From assembly GCF_023634025.1 (NCBI RefSeq), contig NZ_JALJCW010000004.1, positions 62,001-126,000 on the forward strand: a DNA stretch of 64,000 nt, written 5' to 3'. The position numbers and the translations under genes were made by a program. This DNA comes from Hanstruepera flava (lineage in GTDB: Bacteria; Bacteroidota; Bacteroidia; Flavobacteriales; Flavobacteriaceae). Within the stretch, counting starts at the first letter, position 1. Every line of letters starts with the position of its first letter. Below are positions 51,438 through 60,971 of the stretch, piece by piece. The notes under the pieces are model-generated. The model ran no database searches and was not told the DNA's origin. It saw only the letters and a program-made list of their open reading frames with translations.

Positions 51438-53732
51438 ATGAAAGTTTGTATAGCAGAAAAGCCTAGTGTGGCCAGAGAAATTGCCAATGTTTTAGGAGCA
51501 AAAACTAAATACGATGGTTATTTTGAAGGTAATGGCTACGCAGTAACATACACTTTTGGACATTTATGTACGCTTAAAGAACCTAATGACTACAAACCAC
51601 ATTGGAAGCGTTGGGATTTGAACAACTTACCCATGTTGCCTGAAAAATTTGAAACTAAAATTGCAGGTGATTCTGGAATAAAAAAACAGTTTAACATAGT
51701 AAAATCACTCTTCGAAAAAGCCGATGTTGTCATTAATTGTGGTGATGCTGGCCAAGAAGGAGAACTTATACAGCGTTGGGTACTTAACCAAGCCAATTAT
51801 AAGGGAAAGGTGCAGCGCTTGTGGATTTCATCTTTAACTACTGAAGCCATAAAAGAAGGTTTTGATAATTTAAAATCTTCTGAAAACTACAACAATCTAT
51901 ATTATGCTGGATTCTCTCGTGCCATTGGAGATTGGCTGTTAGGTATGAATGCCACACGATTATATACGCTTAAACATGGTGGCTACAAACAAGTATTATC
52001 CATTGGACGTGTACAAACACCAACCTTGGCTATGGTGGTGAATCGGTTTAAGGACATTGAAAATTTTACGCCACAACCCTATTGGGAGTTACAGACATTG
52101 TATCGTGATACTTTATTTGCGTATGAAGATGGGCGATTTACTAAAATGGAAGAAGGTCAAACTTTAGCTGATAAAGTCAAGGAAGAAAATTTCGAAATTA
52201 TATCTATAACCAAAAAGAAAGGTAAGGAATATGCTCCAAAATTATTCGATTTAACAGGATTACAAGTTTATTGTAATACCAAGTTTGGGTTTTCAGCTGA
52301 AGAGACCTTAAAGATAGTTCAACGTTTATATGAAATGAAAGTGGTTACCTATCCAAGGGTTGATACCACATTTTTACCTAATGACATATATCCAAAAGTC
52401 CCAGGTATTTTACAGAAGCTAACTCATTATAGTAATTTGATTCAACCACTTTTGGGTAAAAAAATCAAGAAGTCCAGCAAAGTCTTTAACGATAAAAAAG
52501 TAACCGATCACCATGCCATTATCCCTACTGGTATGCAAACCAGTTTGCAATACAATCAGCAACAGGTGTATGATATTATTGTAAAACGTTTAATTGCTGT
52601 ATTTTACGATGACTGTTCGGTTTCCAATACAACAGTAATTGGAAAAGCTGCCGACGTAAATTTTAAAGCAACTGGAAAGGAAATACTTGAAAAAGGATGG
52701 CGCATTGTTTTTGAAACTGAAAACACAACAAAAAAAGAATCTGGGATTCTACCTACATTTATCAAAGGTGAAGAAGGCCCACATGAGCCTTCGTTTCTAG
52801 AAAAGCAAACCAAACCACCAAATCAATTTACGGAAGCCTCTCTCCTACGTGCCATGGAAACGGCAGGTAAACAAGTTGATGATGATGAACTTCGTGATTT
52901 AATGAAAGAAAATGGTATTGGACGACCATCAACACGAGCCAATATTATTGAAACCCTATTCAGGCGAAAATATATCAAGAGGAATAAAAAACAAATCTTG
53001 CCAACGGTAACAGGCATTCAGTTAATTGACACCATACAAAATGACCTTTTAAAATCTGCTGAACTAACAGGAACTTGGGAAAAGCAATTAAAGGATATAG
53101 AAAAAGGGACCTATAGCGCCAGTGAATTTATTAGAAACATGAAGCAAATGGTTGACGATTTGGTCTATGAAGTTCGTAGTGAAACCAAACGCGCCAATAT
53201 TACGCATATTAATAATAAGGCTAAAATCTCCAATTCAAAATCAACTCAAAAAACCACAAAAGAATTAGCTGGAAAATCCTGCCCAAAATGTAAACAAGGT
53301 ATTATTTTAAAAGGGAAAAAGGCTTATGGCTGTTCAGCATATAAAACGGGCTGTAACTTTGTACTTCCATTTAAATATAAAGAAAAACGCATATCTGAAA
53401 AACAATTTATTAGATTATTGGATAAAGGATCTACTGTAAACCTTAAAGGCTTTAAAACAGATTCAGGAGCCGTTGAAGGCTTATTGCGTTTTGATGATAA
53501 TTTCAACTTAAAGCTAGAGCTCAAAAAGGCAGAACACCGTATACCTGATAAAATCTCCTGTCCAAAATGTAAAAAAGGCACTGTTATAAAAGGCAAAACA
53601 GCCTATGGTTGTTCTGAATATAACATGGGTTGTGATTTTGTTTTTTCTTTTGAGACCATTAAGCAGTTTGCCAATGGAAAAAAGCTAACCAAAGAATTGG
53701 TCTACGATATAATTTCTAAACCCATAAAGTAA
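51438..53732 (+). CDS. topB: DNA topoisomerase III (type IA)
   Basis: 764 residues. Toprim domain at the start (CIAEKPSVAREIANVLG; INCGDAGQEGELI), active-site Tyr 305 in VVTYPRVDTT, then DHHAIIPTG and ENGIGRPSTRANIIETL. Two C-terminal zinc ribbons (about 617-650 and 697-730) each begin CPKCK and end in a GC.. FV.. pattern. It relaxes and decatenates single-stranded DNA. Bacteroidetes often carry TopB copies on mobile elements, but nothing here suggests one. Confidence 0.95.
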   Translation: MKVCIAEKPSVAREIANVLGAKTKYDGYFEGNGYAVTYTFGHLCTLKEPNDYKPHWKRWDLNNLPMLPEKFETKIAGDSGIKKQFNIVKSLFEKADVVINCGDAGQEGELIQRWVLNQANYKGKVQRLWISSLTTEAIKEGFDNLKSSENYNNLYYAGFSRAIGDWLLGMNATRLYTLKHGGYKQVLSIGRVQTPTLAMVVNRFKDIENFTPQPYWELQTLYRDTLFAYEDGRFTKMEEGQTLADKVKEENFEIISITKKKGKEYAPKLFDLTGLQVYCNTKFGFSAEETLKIVQRLYEMKVVTYPRVDTTFLPNDIYPKVPGILQKLTHYSNLIQPLLGKKIKKSSKVFNDKKVTDHHAIIPTGMQTSLQYNQQQVYDIIVKRLIAVFYDDCSVSNTTVIGKAADVNFKATGKEILEKGWRIVFETENTTKKESGILPTFIKGEEGPHEPSFLEKQTKPPNQFTEASLLRAMETAGKQVDDDELRDLMKENGIGRPSTRANIIETLFRRKYIKRNKKQILPTVTGIQLIDTIQNDLLKSAELTGTWEKQLKDIEKGTYSASEFIRNMKQMVDDLVYEVRSETKRANITHINNKAKISNSKSTQKTTKELAGKSCPKCKQGIILKGKKAYGCSAYKTGCNFVLPFKYKEKRISEKQFIRLLDKGSTVNLKGFKTDSGAVEGLLRFDDNFNLKLELKKAEHRIPDKISCPKCKKGTVIKGKTAYGCSEYNMGCDFVFSFETIKQFANGKKLTKELVYDIISKPIK

Positions 53733-53743
53733 AATGTGATAAA

Positions 53744-53759
53744 TGTCATTTTTATGACA
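53744..53759. promoter_or_regulatory. TGTCA-N6-TGACA dyad, CRP/FNR-type
   Basis: TGTCATTTTTATGACA is a perfect dyad with the half-site spacing used by CRP/FNR-family regulators. It lies 49 bases upstream of the 51-residue membrane protein and just after topB, without a T run, so a terminator is less likely. Confidence 0.4.
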
Positions 53760-53807
53760 AGACTCACGTTGTAAATTTACAGTCAGTTAATTACAAAATC
53801 TATCGAT

Positions 53808-53963
53808 ATGATTAATCAATTTCTTGCAATGTCTAATTGGAATAATGGCGTAATCATGATTGCCATTTTTGCCCTAGTATGTCTTGTTTTAATTGGAGTA
53901 CTTGTAAACTTTATGATGGGAGGCAAAAAGAATACTCCTGAAAATGACACGGATTCAGATTAA
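53808..53963 (+). CDS. Small membrane protein, 51 residues
   Basis: ATG start, MINQFLAMSNWNNGVIMIAI, one membrane segment at about residues 15-37 (VIMIAIFALVCLVLIGVLVN), then a lysine pair and an acidic tail ENDTDSD. The tail faces the cytoplasm by the positive-inside rule. It has a plausible promoter region and overlaps the convergent helicase stop by four bases. Function unknown. Confidence 0.7.
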   Translation: MINQFLAMSNWNNGVIMIAIFALVCLVLIGVLVNFMMGGKKNTPENDTDSD

Positions 53964-55078
53964 ACTGTAAGCTCTTTAAACTGTATATCCAAAGCCTTTT
54001 GTATATCGTGTACTTTCTGTAACTCATTGGGGACTACAAGTGCTATTGATCGTCCTGTTTTACCTGCGCGAGCGGTACGGCCACTTCTATGTGTATAGTA
54101 TTCCATTTGTTCTGGTAATTGATGGTGAATTACAAAAGCCAAGTTTGTGACATCAATTCCACGTGCTGAAACATCTGTGGAAACCAATATCTTTAGTGAC
54201 TCATTTTTAAAAGCACGCATCACTTTATCACGTTCTTTTTGTTGCATATCTCCTTCCAAAACATCAACTGCAAAACCTTCATTGTGCAAGGTTTCTGTTA
54301 AGTTTTTGGCACCTGCTTTTGTACGACAAAAAATGATGCCGCGTTGTTCATCAAATCGATCTAACAAACCCGTTAGAACACTTGTTTTATCCTTTATAGA
54401 TGTTTTTATGAATTGATGCGTAATATTGGCATTTACCAAACTGTTTTTATTGACTTCAACCTTTATTGCTTTGGGTGACATATAAGTCTTAATTATACGC
54501 TGAATGTCTTCAGGCATAGTAGCAGAAAACAACCATGTGTAACGCTTTCCAGAGGTATACTTTAAAATTTTATTCAAATCGTGTTTAAAACCCATACTTA
54601 ACATTTCATCGGCTTCATCTAACACCAAAGTTTTAATATTCTTTATATCAATTTCGCCTCGTTCAATAAAATCTAGCAACCTACCAGGTGTGGCCACAAC
54701 AATATGGGTTGTACGCTGCAATCTTTTAATTTGTCTATCCATCCTTTCGCCACCATAAACACCTTCAGCAAAAATTTTCAAATCACAGTATTTGGTAAAT
54801 TTAAATAACTGTTTTTGTATTTGTTGTACCAATTCTCTAGTTGGCGCCAAGATTAAAGCCTGAATGTTGGTGTTATCAGGATCAATTTGATGAAGAACAG
54901 GCAATCCATAAGCAGCCGTTTTCCCGGTACCGGTTTGAGCCAAACCAATAAAATCGGTTTCAGTAGTTAATAAAGTAGGAATTGTTTCTTCTTGTATTTG
55001 TGTTGGCGTTTTAATATTAAGCTCCTTTAAAGCCTTTATAAACTCTTTTTCCACACCTAATTCTGTAAATGAACTCAT
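53960..55078 (-). CDS. DEAD-box RNA helicase
   Basis: 372 residues from ATG 55078. Q motif FTELGVEKEFIKAL...TPTQIQEE; Walker A AQTGTGKT; PTRELV; DEAD as VLDEADEMLSMGF; SAT; and motif VI HRSGRTARAGK. No C-terminal extension, so it is a minimal core enzyme of the RhlE/CshA kind. Unwinds RNA duplexes during ribosome assembly or decay. Convergent with the small membrane protein. Confidence 0.94.
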   Translation of the reverse strand: MSSFTELGVEKEFIKALKELNIKTPTQIQEETIPTLLTTETDFIGLAQTGTGKTAAYGLPVLHQIDPDNTNIQALILAPTRELVQQIQKQLFKFTKYCDLKIFAEGVYGGERMDRQIKRLQRTTHIVVATPGRLLDFIERGEIDIKNIKTLVLDEADEMLSMGFKHDLNKILKYTSGKRYTWLFSATMPEDIQRIIKTYMSPKAIKVEVNKNSLVNANITHQFIKTSIKDKTSVLTGLLDRFDEQRGIIFCRTKAGAKNLTETLHNEGFAVDVLEGDMQQKERDKVMRAFKNESLKILVSTDVSARGIDVTNLAFVIHHQLPEQMEYYTHRSGRTARAGKTGRSIALVVPNELQKVHDIQKALDIQFKELTV

Positions 55079-55140
55079 AATCTTAAAATTGAAATGCAAA
55101 GGTATAGTTATTTATAAGCATGGCTCTATTGTATTTCAAT

Positions 55141-55148
55141 TATATTTG
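55141..55148 (+). promoter_or_regulatory. -7 promoter box for rlmF
   Basis: TATATTTG, a perfect TAnnTTTG, 22 bases before the ATG at 55171. It lies in the gap between divergent helicase and methyltransferase genes. Confidence 0.45.
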
Positions 55149-55170
55149 CTTTTATACAGCGTAAATCGAC

Positions 55171-56037
55171 ATGCACAAAAACAATATCCATAACAAGCCA
55201 TATGATTTTGATAATTTAATGATGATAAATCCTGAATTAAAGAAACATATGTTTACTAACAATTACAAGAATACAACTATTGACTTTTCGAATTCACATG
55301 CTGTTTATGAACTTAACAAAGCTTTGTTGATTTTACATTATAACTTAACGGATTACCAACTGCCAGAAGGTTATTTATGTCCACCCATTCCTGGAAGAGC
55401 AGATTATATTCATCATTTAACAGATTTATTGCAAACAAATGATACACCAATAGTTGGATTGGATATTGGTGTTGGTGCTAATTGCATCTATCCTATTCTA
55501 GCTGCCCAGATTTACGGTTGGAAAATGGTTGGTAGCGATATTAATCGTGATGCTGTGAATATTGCTCACCATAATTTGAATTTAACAGAAGCTCTTTCAG
55601 ATTATATTGAAATTCGTCACCAAGATAATCCTGCTTATATTTTTAGAAATATTATTAGGTTTGGTGAGTATTATCATTTTACCATGTGCAATCCACCTTT
55701 TCATGCATCGGAAAAGGAAGCTTTAAAAGGCACGCAACGTAAATGGAGTAATTTAACGGGTGAATCTAATTCTGAATTAAATTTTGGTGGGCAAGCTCAT
55801 GAATTATGGTGCAATGGTGGCGAAGCACTATTTATTAAGCGTATGATAAAGGAAAGTGTACAGTTTAAAGCACAGGTTGGTTGGTTTACAACGTTAGTTT
55901 CAAAAGGTGCGCATTTACCAAAACTTCAAAAACAATTACATAAACTAAAAGCAGCTTATAAAGTTATTGATATGACTCAAGGTCAAAAACAATCACGGAT
56001 TTTAGCCTGGCGTTTTGAAGATCAATCGAATTTATAA
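55171..56037 (+). CDS. rlmF: 23S rRNA (adenine-1618-N6) methyltransferase
   Basis: 288 residues. SAM-binding region GLDIGVGANCIYPIL near residue 90, the catalytic NPPF motif in TMCNPPFHASEKEALKG, and the family stretch NFGGQAHELWCNGGEALFI. It methylates A1618 of 23S rRNA. The last 16 bases overlap the convergent RlmI-like gene. Confidence 0.94.
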   Translation: MHKNNIHNKPYDFDNLMMINPELKKHMFTNNYKNTTIDFSNSHAVYELNKALLILHYNLTDYQLPEGYLCPPIPGRADYIHHLTDLLQTNDTPIVGLDIGVGANCIYPILAAQIYGWKMVGSDINRDAVNIAHHNLNLTEALSDYIEIRHQDNPAYIFRNIIRFGEYYHFTMCNPPFHASEKEALKGTQRKWSNLTGESNSELNFGGQAHELWCNGGEALFIKRMIKESVQFKAQVGWFTTLVSKGAHLPKLQKQLHKLKAAYKVIDMTQGQKQSRILAWRFEDQSNL

Positions 56038-57251
56038 TATCCACATTTTAAATAAGCTCCTTCAGGAAAACCAATAGGATGATCCGAATCATGTTGGGTT
56101 TTTAAATTGACTTTAAAGGGTCGGTTTGTAGCTTTTAAAACCTGTTGATTGATATCAAAAAACGAATCAGCTAAAACACGAGACGAACAAGACGCTAAAA
56201 CCAAAAGCCCTTTTTTTGCAGTGAGCTTCTCTCCTAGTTTAGCTAATTGTGCGTATTTCTTTTTGGCTAAATGGATTTCAGACTGTTGCTTGGCAAAACT
56301 TGGTGGATCAATCACAACCACATCAAAAGTCTGCTTTAATTGAATAAGTTTTTCCATTTCTTCAAACGCATCACCAGCTATAGTAGTATGTTTTCCGGAA
56401 TAGTCATTGAGTTTTCCATTTTCTACTGCAATCTCCAGAGCCTGTTTACTAATATCCAAACTTGTGACTTCTTTCGCTTGATTGGCCAAGGCATGAACCG
56501 AAAAACCGCCTGCATACGAAAACACATCTAAAACAGTTTTGCCTTTGCTCCATTCGCCTACTCGTTTTCTATTGTGTCTATGATCTAAAAAATAACCCGT
56601 TTTATGACCTTTAATGACATTAGCTGAAAAATGAACACTATGCTCCACAAACTGAACAGTCTCATTTTCCAATTCACCGTAAATGACTTGACCATCTGAA
56701 TAATCTATATTGGATTGTTGAAGATTTCTGCTTAACCGTAGTACAACAGTTTCTGCTTTAGAGATATCGATTAAACTTTTAATAATTGGCTTTAAATAAG
56801 GAAACCAAATAGCTGAATATAACTTTACAACCAGTACATTGGCATAAACATCGGCTATGAGTCCAGGGAATCCATCATTTTCTCCAAAGAGTAAACGATA
56901 ACTATTGGTATTGGTTTTTAAAAGGGCTTCCCTTTTTTTAAATGCACTTTGAATAGCCTTGTTAAAAAAGGCATCATCAATTTTTTGCGAGCCGCCATGA
57001 TGCAGCATTTTTATACGAATGGGTGACGATTTATCATGTAAACCAATACCAATAACCGAATCATCACGTTTTCTAAAGATGATACAAATATCGCCTGTTT
57101 GTCCTTCCTTGTTCTGTTTAACAATACTGCTTTCAAAAACCCAAGGATGACCTTGCAATACACTGCGTTCGCCATTAGCATTTAATTTAATTGCTAGTCG
57201 TGAAATGAGTTTATTGTATTCTGGGATGTTTAGTTGATTTGACAATTCCAA
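56022..57251 (-). CDS. RlmI/RlmK-like rRNA cytosine methyltransferase
   Basis: 409 residues. N-terminal PUA domain (LAIKLNANGERSVLQGHPWVFESS), an EEHUD-type middle, and a Rossmann methyltransferase with VLDVFSYAGGFSVHALA, DISKQALEIA and VVIDPPSFAK. The opening and the HPWVFE motif are those of the RlmI/YccW family that methylates C1962 of 23S rRNA. Twelve bases from the upstream gene, so probably co-transcribed. Confidence 0.93.
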   Translation of the reverse strand: MELSNQLNIPEYNKLISRLAIKLNANGERSVLQGHPWVFESSIVKQNKEGQTGDICIIFRKRDDSVIGIGLHDKSSPIRIKMLHHGGSQKIDDAFFNKAIQSAFKKREALLKTNTNSYRLLFGENDGFPGLIADVYANVLVVKLYSAIWFPYLKPIIKSLIDISKAETVVLRLSRNLQQSNIDYSDGQVIYGELENETVQFVEHSVHFSANVIKGHKTGYFLDHRHNRKRVGEWSKGKTVLDVFSYAGGFSVHALANQAKEVTSLDISKQALEIAVENGKLNDYSGKHTTIAGDAFEEMEKLIQLKQTFDVVVIDPPSFAKQQSEIHLAKKKYAQLAKLGEKLTAKKGLLVLASCSSRVLADSFFDINQQVLKATNRPFKVNLKTQHDSDHPIGFPEGAYLKCGYYKFD

Positions 57252-57263
57252 TATATTTTGAAT

Positions 57264-57944
57264 TTATAAATACTTGTTTTCTACAACCTCCCATTCATAC
57301 ATTTCTCCAAATTCAGAAAGTCCTTTCGGTTTGACTTTAATTTCTAAAACCTCAATTTTTTCTCCTTCCAACGAGATATTCCCAGTTTTTGAAATAATCT
57401 TATTGTTCAAGAAATCAAATTCATCATTTTCGTAATTTCCACTGGCCGCATGAACATACATGCTTTTTGCACTAACTATTTTGAAATTATTTTTGACCTT
57501 TTTAAAAGTATAAGACTGATTGGAACGTGTATATTCATAAAATATAGTCAATAGCCCATCTTCTATTGACAGTTCAGGTTCAATGTAAGTGGCCATACCT
57601 CCTTCATCACCTCTAGCGATAAACTTATTGTTTTGAACAATTACTTTTGGTGTATTATCTTCATTGATTAAAACCAAGATTACTCTTGGTTTTTGTTTTA
57701 AGATTTTACAGCCAGTACACCTTTTTTCTAGAACGCTATCTTTTGATTCAAGCACCAATGCCAAGTCTTCAAGGTTATCATTATTCAAATCGCCTTTAGC
57801 GTTTACAAGAATTTTCCAATCTAAATTATTATTTATTGACTCAAAAGTTTCTCCTATGAAATCAGGATAAATAAAACTGTTGGTTTGTGACAGCCCATTA
57901 ACAAAAACGAAAGCAAGAAAAAGGTTTAAAACTATTTTTTTCAT
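57264..57944 (-). CDS. Exported protein of unknown function
   Basis: 226 residues from ATG 57944, giving a signal peptide (IVLNLFLAFVFVNGLSQ); an upstream start overlaps the M16 terminator and is rejected. The mature part has DLNNDNLEDLALVLES, a calcium-binding-like FG-GAP-type pattern, and GDEGGMATYIEPELSI. Similar proteins in Bacteroidetes are annotated only as hypothetical. Downstream gene is the RlmI-like methyltransferase. Confidence 0.7.
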   Translation of the reverse strand: MKKIVLNLFLAFVFVNGLSQTNSFIYPDFIGETFESINNNLDWKILVNAKGDLNNDNLEDLALVLESKDSVLEKRCTGCKILKQKPRVILVLINEDNTPKVIVQNNKFIARGDEGGMATYIEPELSIEDGLLTIFYEYTRSNQSYTFKKVKNNFKIVSAKSMYVHAASGNYENDEFDFLNNKIISKTGNISLEGEKIEVLEIKVKPKGLSEFGEMYEWEVVENKYL

Positions 57945-57961
57945 AAGGATGTAAAAATAAA

Positions 57962-57992
57962 AAATGCACAGCAACTAAATCACTGTGCATTT
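57962..57992 (-). terminator. Terminator after the M16 peptidase gene
   Basis: AAATGCACAG pairs with CTGTGCATTT (10 bp, 11-base loop) and is followed on the reverse strand by T6. Confidence 0.85.
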
Positions 57993-58010
57993 ATATTATT
58001 TAAATTTTAG

Positions 58011-60851
58011 TTATTGAGAAACTACTGGATTTCCAAAAATATCCAATTCTATAACGGTTTTGCCCAGTTTTTGAACTTCATCCCATTGCGTGGCTTTATC
58101 TCCAACAACCACATAAATCATATCGTCTTCAACTAAATACTCATCGATAATATTTTTATAGTCATCAACAGTCATAGCAATAAGCTCCTCTTGATCTTTT
58201 TCTATATAATTCATAGCATAACCATACTTACTAATGTTGCGAAGTAGAGCTAATTTTGCTCCTAAACTTTCATAAGCTCTTGTATTTGCCTTCAATAACT
58301 TGTTTTTGGTAAGTTCTACTTCTTCTTCACCAAAACTCTCAGCATAAGTCGCTAACATATCTTCAATTATCTCAAGTGATTTCAACGTTGCATTAGCACG
58401 AACACTAGAGCGAACGGTATATGGTGCTATTTCTAAACTATTACCTACACCAGAATATGCACCATAAGTATAGCCTTTTTCAATTCGTAAGGTTTGAAAC
58501 AAGCGGCCACTTGAACCACCACCTATGATTTCGTTAGCGAAATCCAGATTATTGGCATCAGCATTTTTAGCCGATAAAGCCAATTTACCAATATTTAAAA
58601 CCGATTGTTTAGAATCTGGCACATCTATAAAGAATAATAAATCTTGTTTATTGTTTCCAGAAATTGAATAATCTGCAATTTCTGGTGCTTCTCCTACCCA
58701 ATCGTTTAAAGTTGCTAAAATAGTCTTAGTATTTTCAGGAGTAATGGCTCCTGCTATGTGGAATGAAGCATTGGCCGGAACCAAGTTTTTATAATAGGTT
58801 TTTAAATCGTCCAATGTAATATTTTCGACGGTATTCAACATACCACTTCCTGGCACTGCAAACGGATGACCATCTCCATACAATAATTTGTTGTAGGCCA
58901 AGCTAGCAATTGCATTTGGGTTGGCTTCACGATCCTTCAATCCAGTTTCTAAAGCTTTTTTTAATCGCGTATATTCGCTTTCGTCCCAACGAGGTTCTAA
59001 AAGAATCTCTTTTACTAATGCTATTGTCTCTTTAAAGTTTTTAGTTAAGCAAGAACCCGTAATATGAAAATCTTCGTTGGCACTATACATACCAATACTT
59101 GCTCCTAATAAGCCAAAAGCTTCTTCCAATTCAGCTGGTGTTTTATTAGCAGTCCCCTCCATCATTAAATCACTTAATAAATTTGCTACTCCAGCCTTAC
59201 CTTTTGGATCTAATAAGTGACCTCCAGGGATTGTAATATCAAATTGTACTAATGGTATTTCATTATTTTCAATGCCATATAATTCCATGCCGTTTTCCAA
59301 TTGAGCTGTCCATATATCTGGCATCTTGAATTTTGGTAATTCGCCAAATGGTGGTTCGCTTCTATCGTACTTACTTGGTGTCTTTTCGTACTCGGCTTCT
59401 TCACCTTGACTAACCTCTTCGTTTGCAACATTTTGCTTAACTTCTTCAATCCAAACGGTAGCTTCTTTGGAATCTGTAACAGCTAAATCCAATTGGCCTT
59501 TTGGGACCACACTTGTCATGACATAGCTTTTACCTTTTATGTATTGATTGTATACACGCATAACATCTTTAGCCGTTACTGCATTGGTCAGTTTAGCTGT
59601 TTTAGTAATGTAACTTGGATCTCCTCCAAACTCATTGTCTTGACCTAACTGAAAAGCTTTATTCAATACCGTGCTTATTCCTTGATACAAGTTAGTTTCC
59701 AATTCCGCTTTTATACGTTTTAAGTCACGTTCATTTACACCTTCAGTTTCAAATTTCTGTAACCCACTGTTGATAGCAGATTGTACTGCATCTAAATCGG
59801 TGCCTGCGTTAGCACGAACACGGAATATAAACTCTCCTGCTAACTCACTACTGTATTGATAAGTTCCAATATTAGGTGCTAATTTTTGTTCTTCAACAAC
59901 CGTTTTATACAATGGTGATTTTTTACTACCACTCAACAATTGACCCAAAATTTGTAAAGCATAAGAATCTTTGTGATACTCTTCAACAGTTGGATAAACC
60001 ATTCGAAGTTCGGGCAACTTGGCAAAATTATCTTCAAAATACAAGGACTTCGTCTTGTTTAAAGTTACTGGCATTGGGTTTTGCTTTTCAACTTCTGGAC
60101 CACTAGGTATTTCTCCAAACCACTTTTCGACTTGTTTTTTGGTTTCATCAAAATTAATATCACCTGCAATAACCAATGTAGCATTGGCTGCGCCATAATA
60201 TTTATGGTAAAACTCCTTGACATCATCAATTGTAGCAGCCTGTAAATCCGGTAACGATCCAATTACCGTCCAATTGTAAGGGTGTCCTTCAGGATATAAA
60301 TTAGATCTTATAATTTCATCGGTATAGCCATAAGGTGCATTGTCTACACGTTGGCGCTTTTCGTTTTTTACTACTTGTTTTTCGCGTTCAAGAGCAGCCT
60401 CTGTTACTGTATTGATCATATATCCAAAACGATCGGAGTCTATCCACATAATTTTCTCAAAGGCATCTTTTGGTACCACTTCGTAATAAACCGTGTAATC
60501 ATTTGAAGTACCGCCATTACGGCTTCCACCCCATTCTGGAATCATTTTTCGGTTGGCACCAACAGGTACATTTTCAGAATCATTGAAACTCATATGCTCA
60601 AAAAAGTGTGCAAAACCCGTTTTGCCTGGTTTTTCACGGTTTGAGCCTACGTGCATAATAGTAGCAACGGCAACAATAGGGTCACTCGTATCTTGATGCA
60701 TAATGACTTCAAGACCATTATCTAATGTGAATTTCTCATAATCAATTGTAAATTCTTTTTCAGTTTCAGCTACCAATGCAGTGTCCTCATTTTTCTTGCA
60801 AGAAAAAACAACAAGCAAAACAGCTAAAAAAGATAGTTTAATAATGCGCAT
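58011..60851 (-). CDS. M16 (insulinase) family peptidase, two-domain lipoprotein
   Basis: 946 residues. Lipobox LLVVFSC (Cys 18). The first half has the inverted zinc motif HFFEH (about 80-84) in KTGFAHFFEHMSFND, followed by the downstream Glu in ALEREKQVVKNEKR. The second half (about 510-940) is the inactive M16 partner domain. Full-length fused form typical of periplasmic peptide-degrading M16 proteins. It would work with the other envelope peptidases in this window to break down oligopeptides. Confidence 0.95.
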   Translation of the reverse strand: MRIIKLSFLAVLLVVFSCKKNEDTALVAETEKEFTIDYEKFTLDNGLEVIMHQDTSDPIVAVATIMHVGSNREKPGKTGFAHFFEHMSFNDSENVPVGANRKMIPEWGGSRNGGTSNDYTVYYEVVPKDAFEKIMWIDSDRFGYMINTVTEAALEREKQVVKNEKRQRVDNAPYGYTDEIIRSNLYPEGHPYNWTVIGSLPDLQAATIDDVKEFYHKYYGAANATLVIAGDINFDETKKQVEKWFGEIPSGPEVEKQNPMPVTLNKTKSLYFEDNFAKLPELRMVYPTVEEYHKDSYALQILGQLLSGSKKSPLYKTVVEEQKLAPNIGTYQYSSELAGEFIFRVRANAGTDLDAVQSAINSGLQKFETEGVNERDLKRIKAELETNLYQGISTVLNKAFQLGQDNEFGGDPSYITKTAKLTNAVTAKDVMRVYNQYIKGKSYVMTSVVPKGQLDLAVTDSKEATVWIEEVKQNVANEEVSQGEEAEYEKTPSKYDRSEPPFGELPKFKMPDIWTAQLENGMELYGIENNEIPLVQFDITIPGGHLLDPKGKAGVANLLSDLMMEGTANKTPAELEEAFGLLGASIGMYSANEDFHITGSCLTKNFKETIALVKEILLEPRWDESEYTRLKKALETGLKDREANPNAIASLAYNKLLYGDGHPFAVPGSGMLNTVENITLDDLKTYYKNLVPANASFHIAGAITPENTKTILATLNDWVGEAPEIADYSISGNNKQDLLFFIDVPDSKQSVLNIGKLALSAKNADANNLDFANEIIGGGSSGRLFQTLRIEKGYTYGAYSGVGNSLEIAPYTVRSSVRANATLKSLEIIEDMLATYAESFGEEEVELTKNKLLKANTRAYESLGAKLALLRNISKYGYAMNYIEKDQEELIAMTVDDYKNIIDEYLVEDDMIYVVVGDKATQWDEVQKLGKTVIELDIFGNPVVSQ

Positions 60852-60971
60852 AATCGATAAATTTTGGTCGTTATTAAAAGTTAATCTATAAATGTCTGAC
60901 TTTTAACGATAGATTTCCTAAAAAGAGAGTGTAATTAACATTTTTTTATACTTTTAGAAAAATTTCATTTT

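Noticed and set aside
53744-53759. Possible terminator for topB.
   Set aside because: The dyad has only a 6-bp stem and is followed by AGACTC, not a T run, so it was listed as a regulator site instead.
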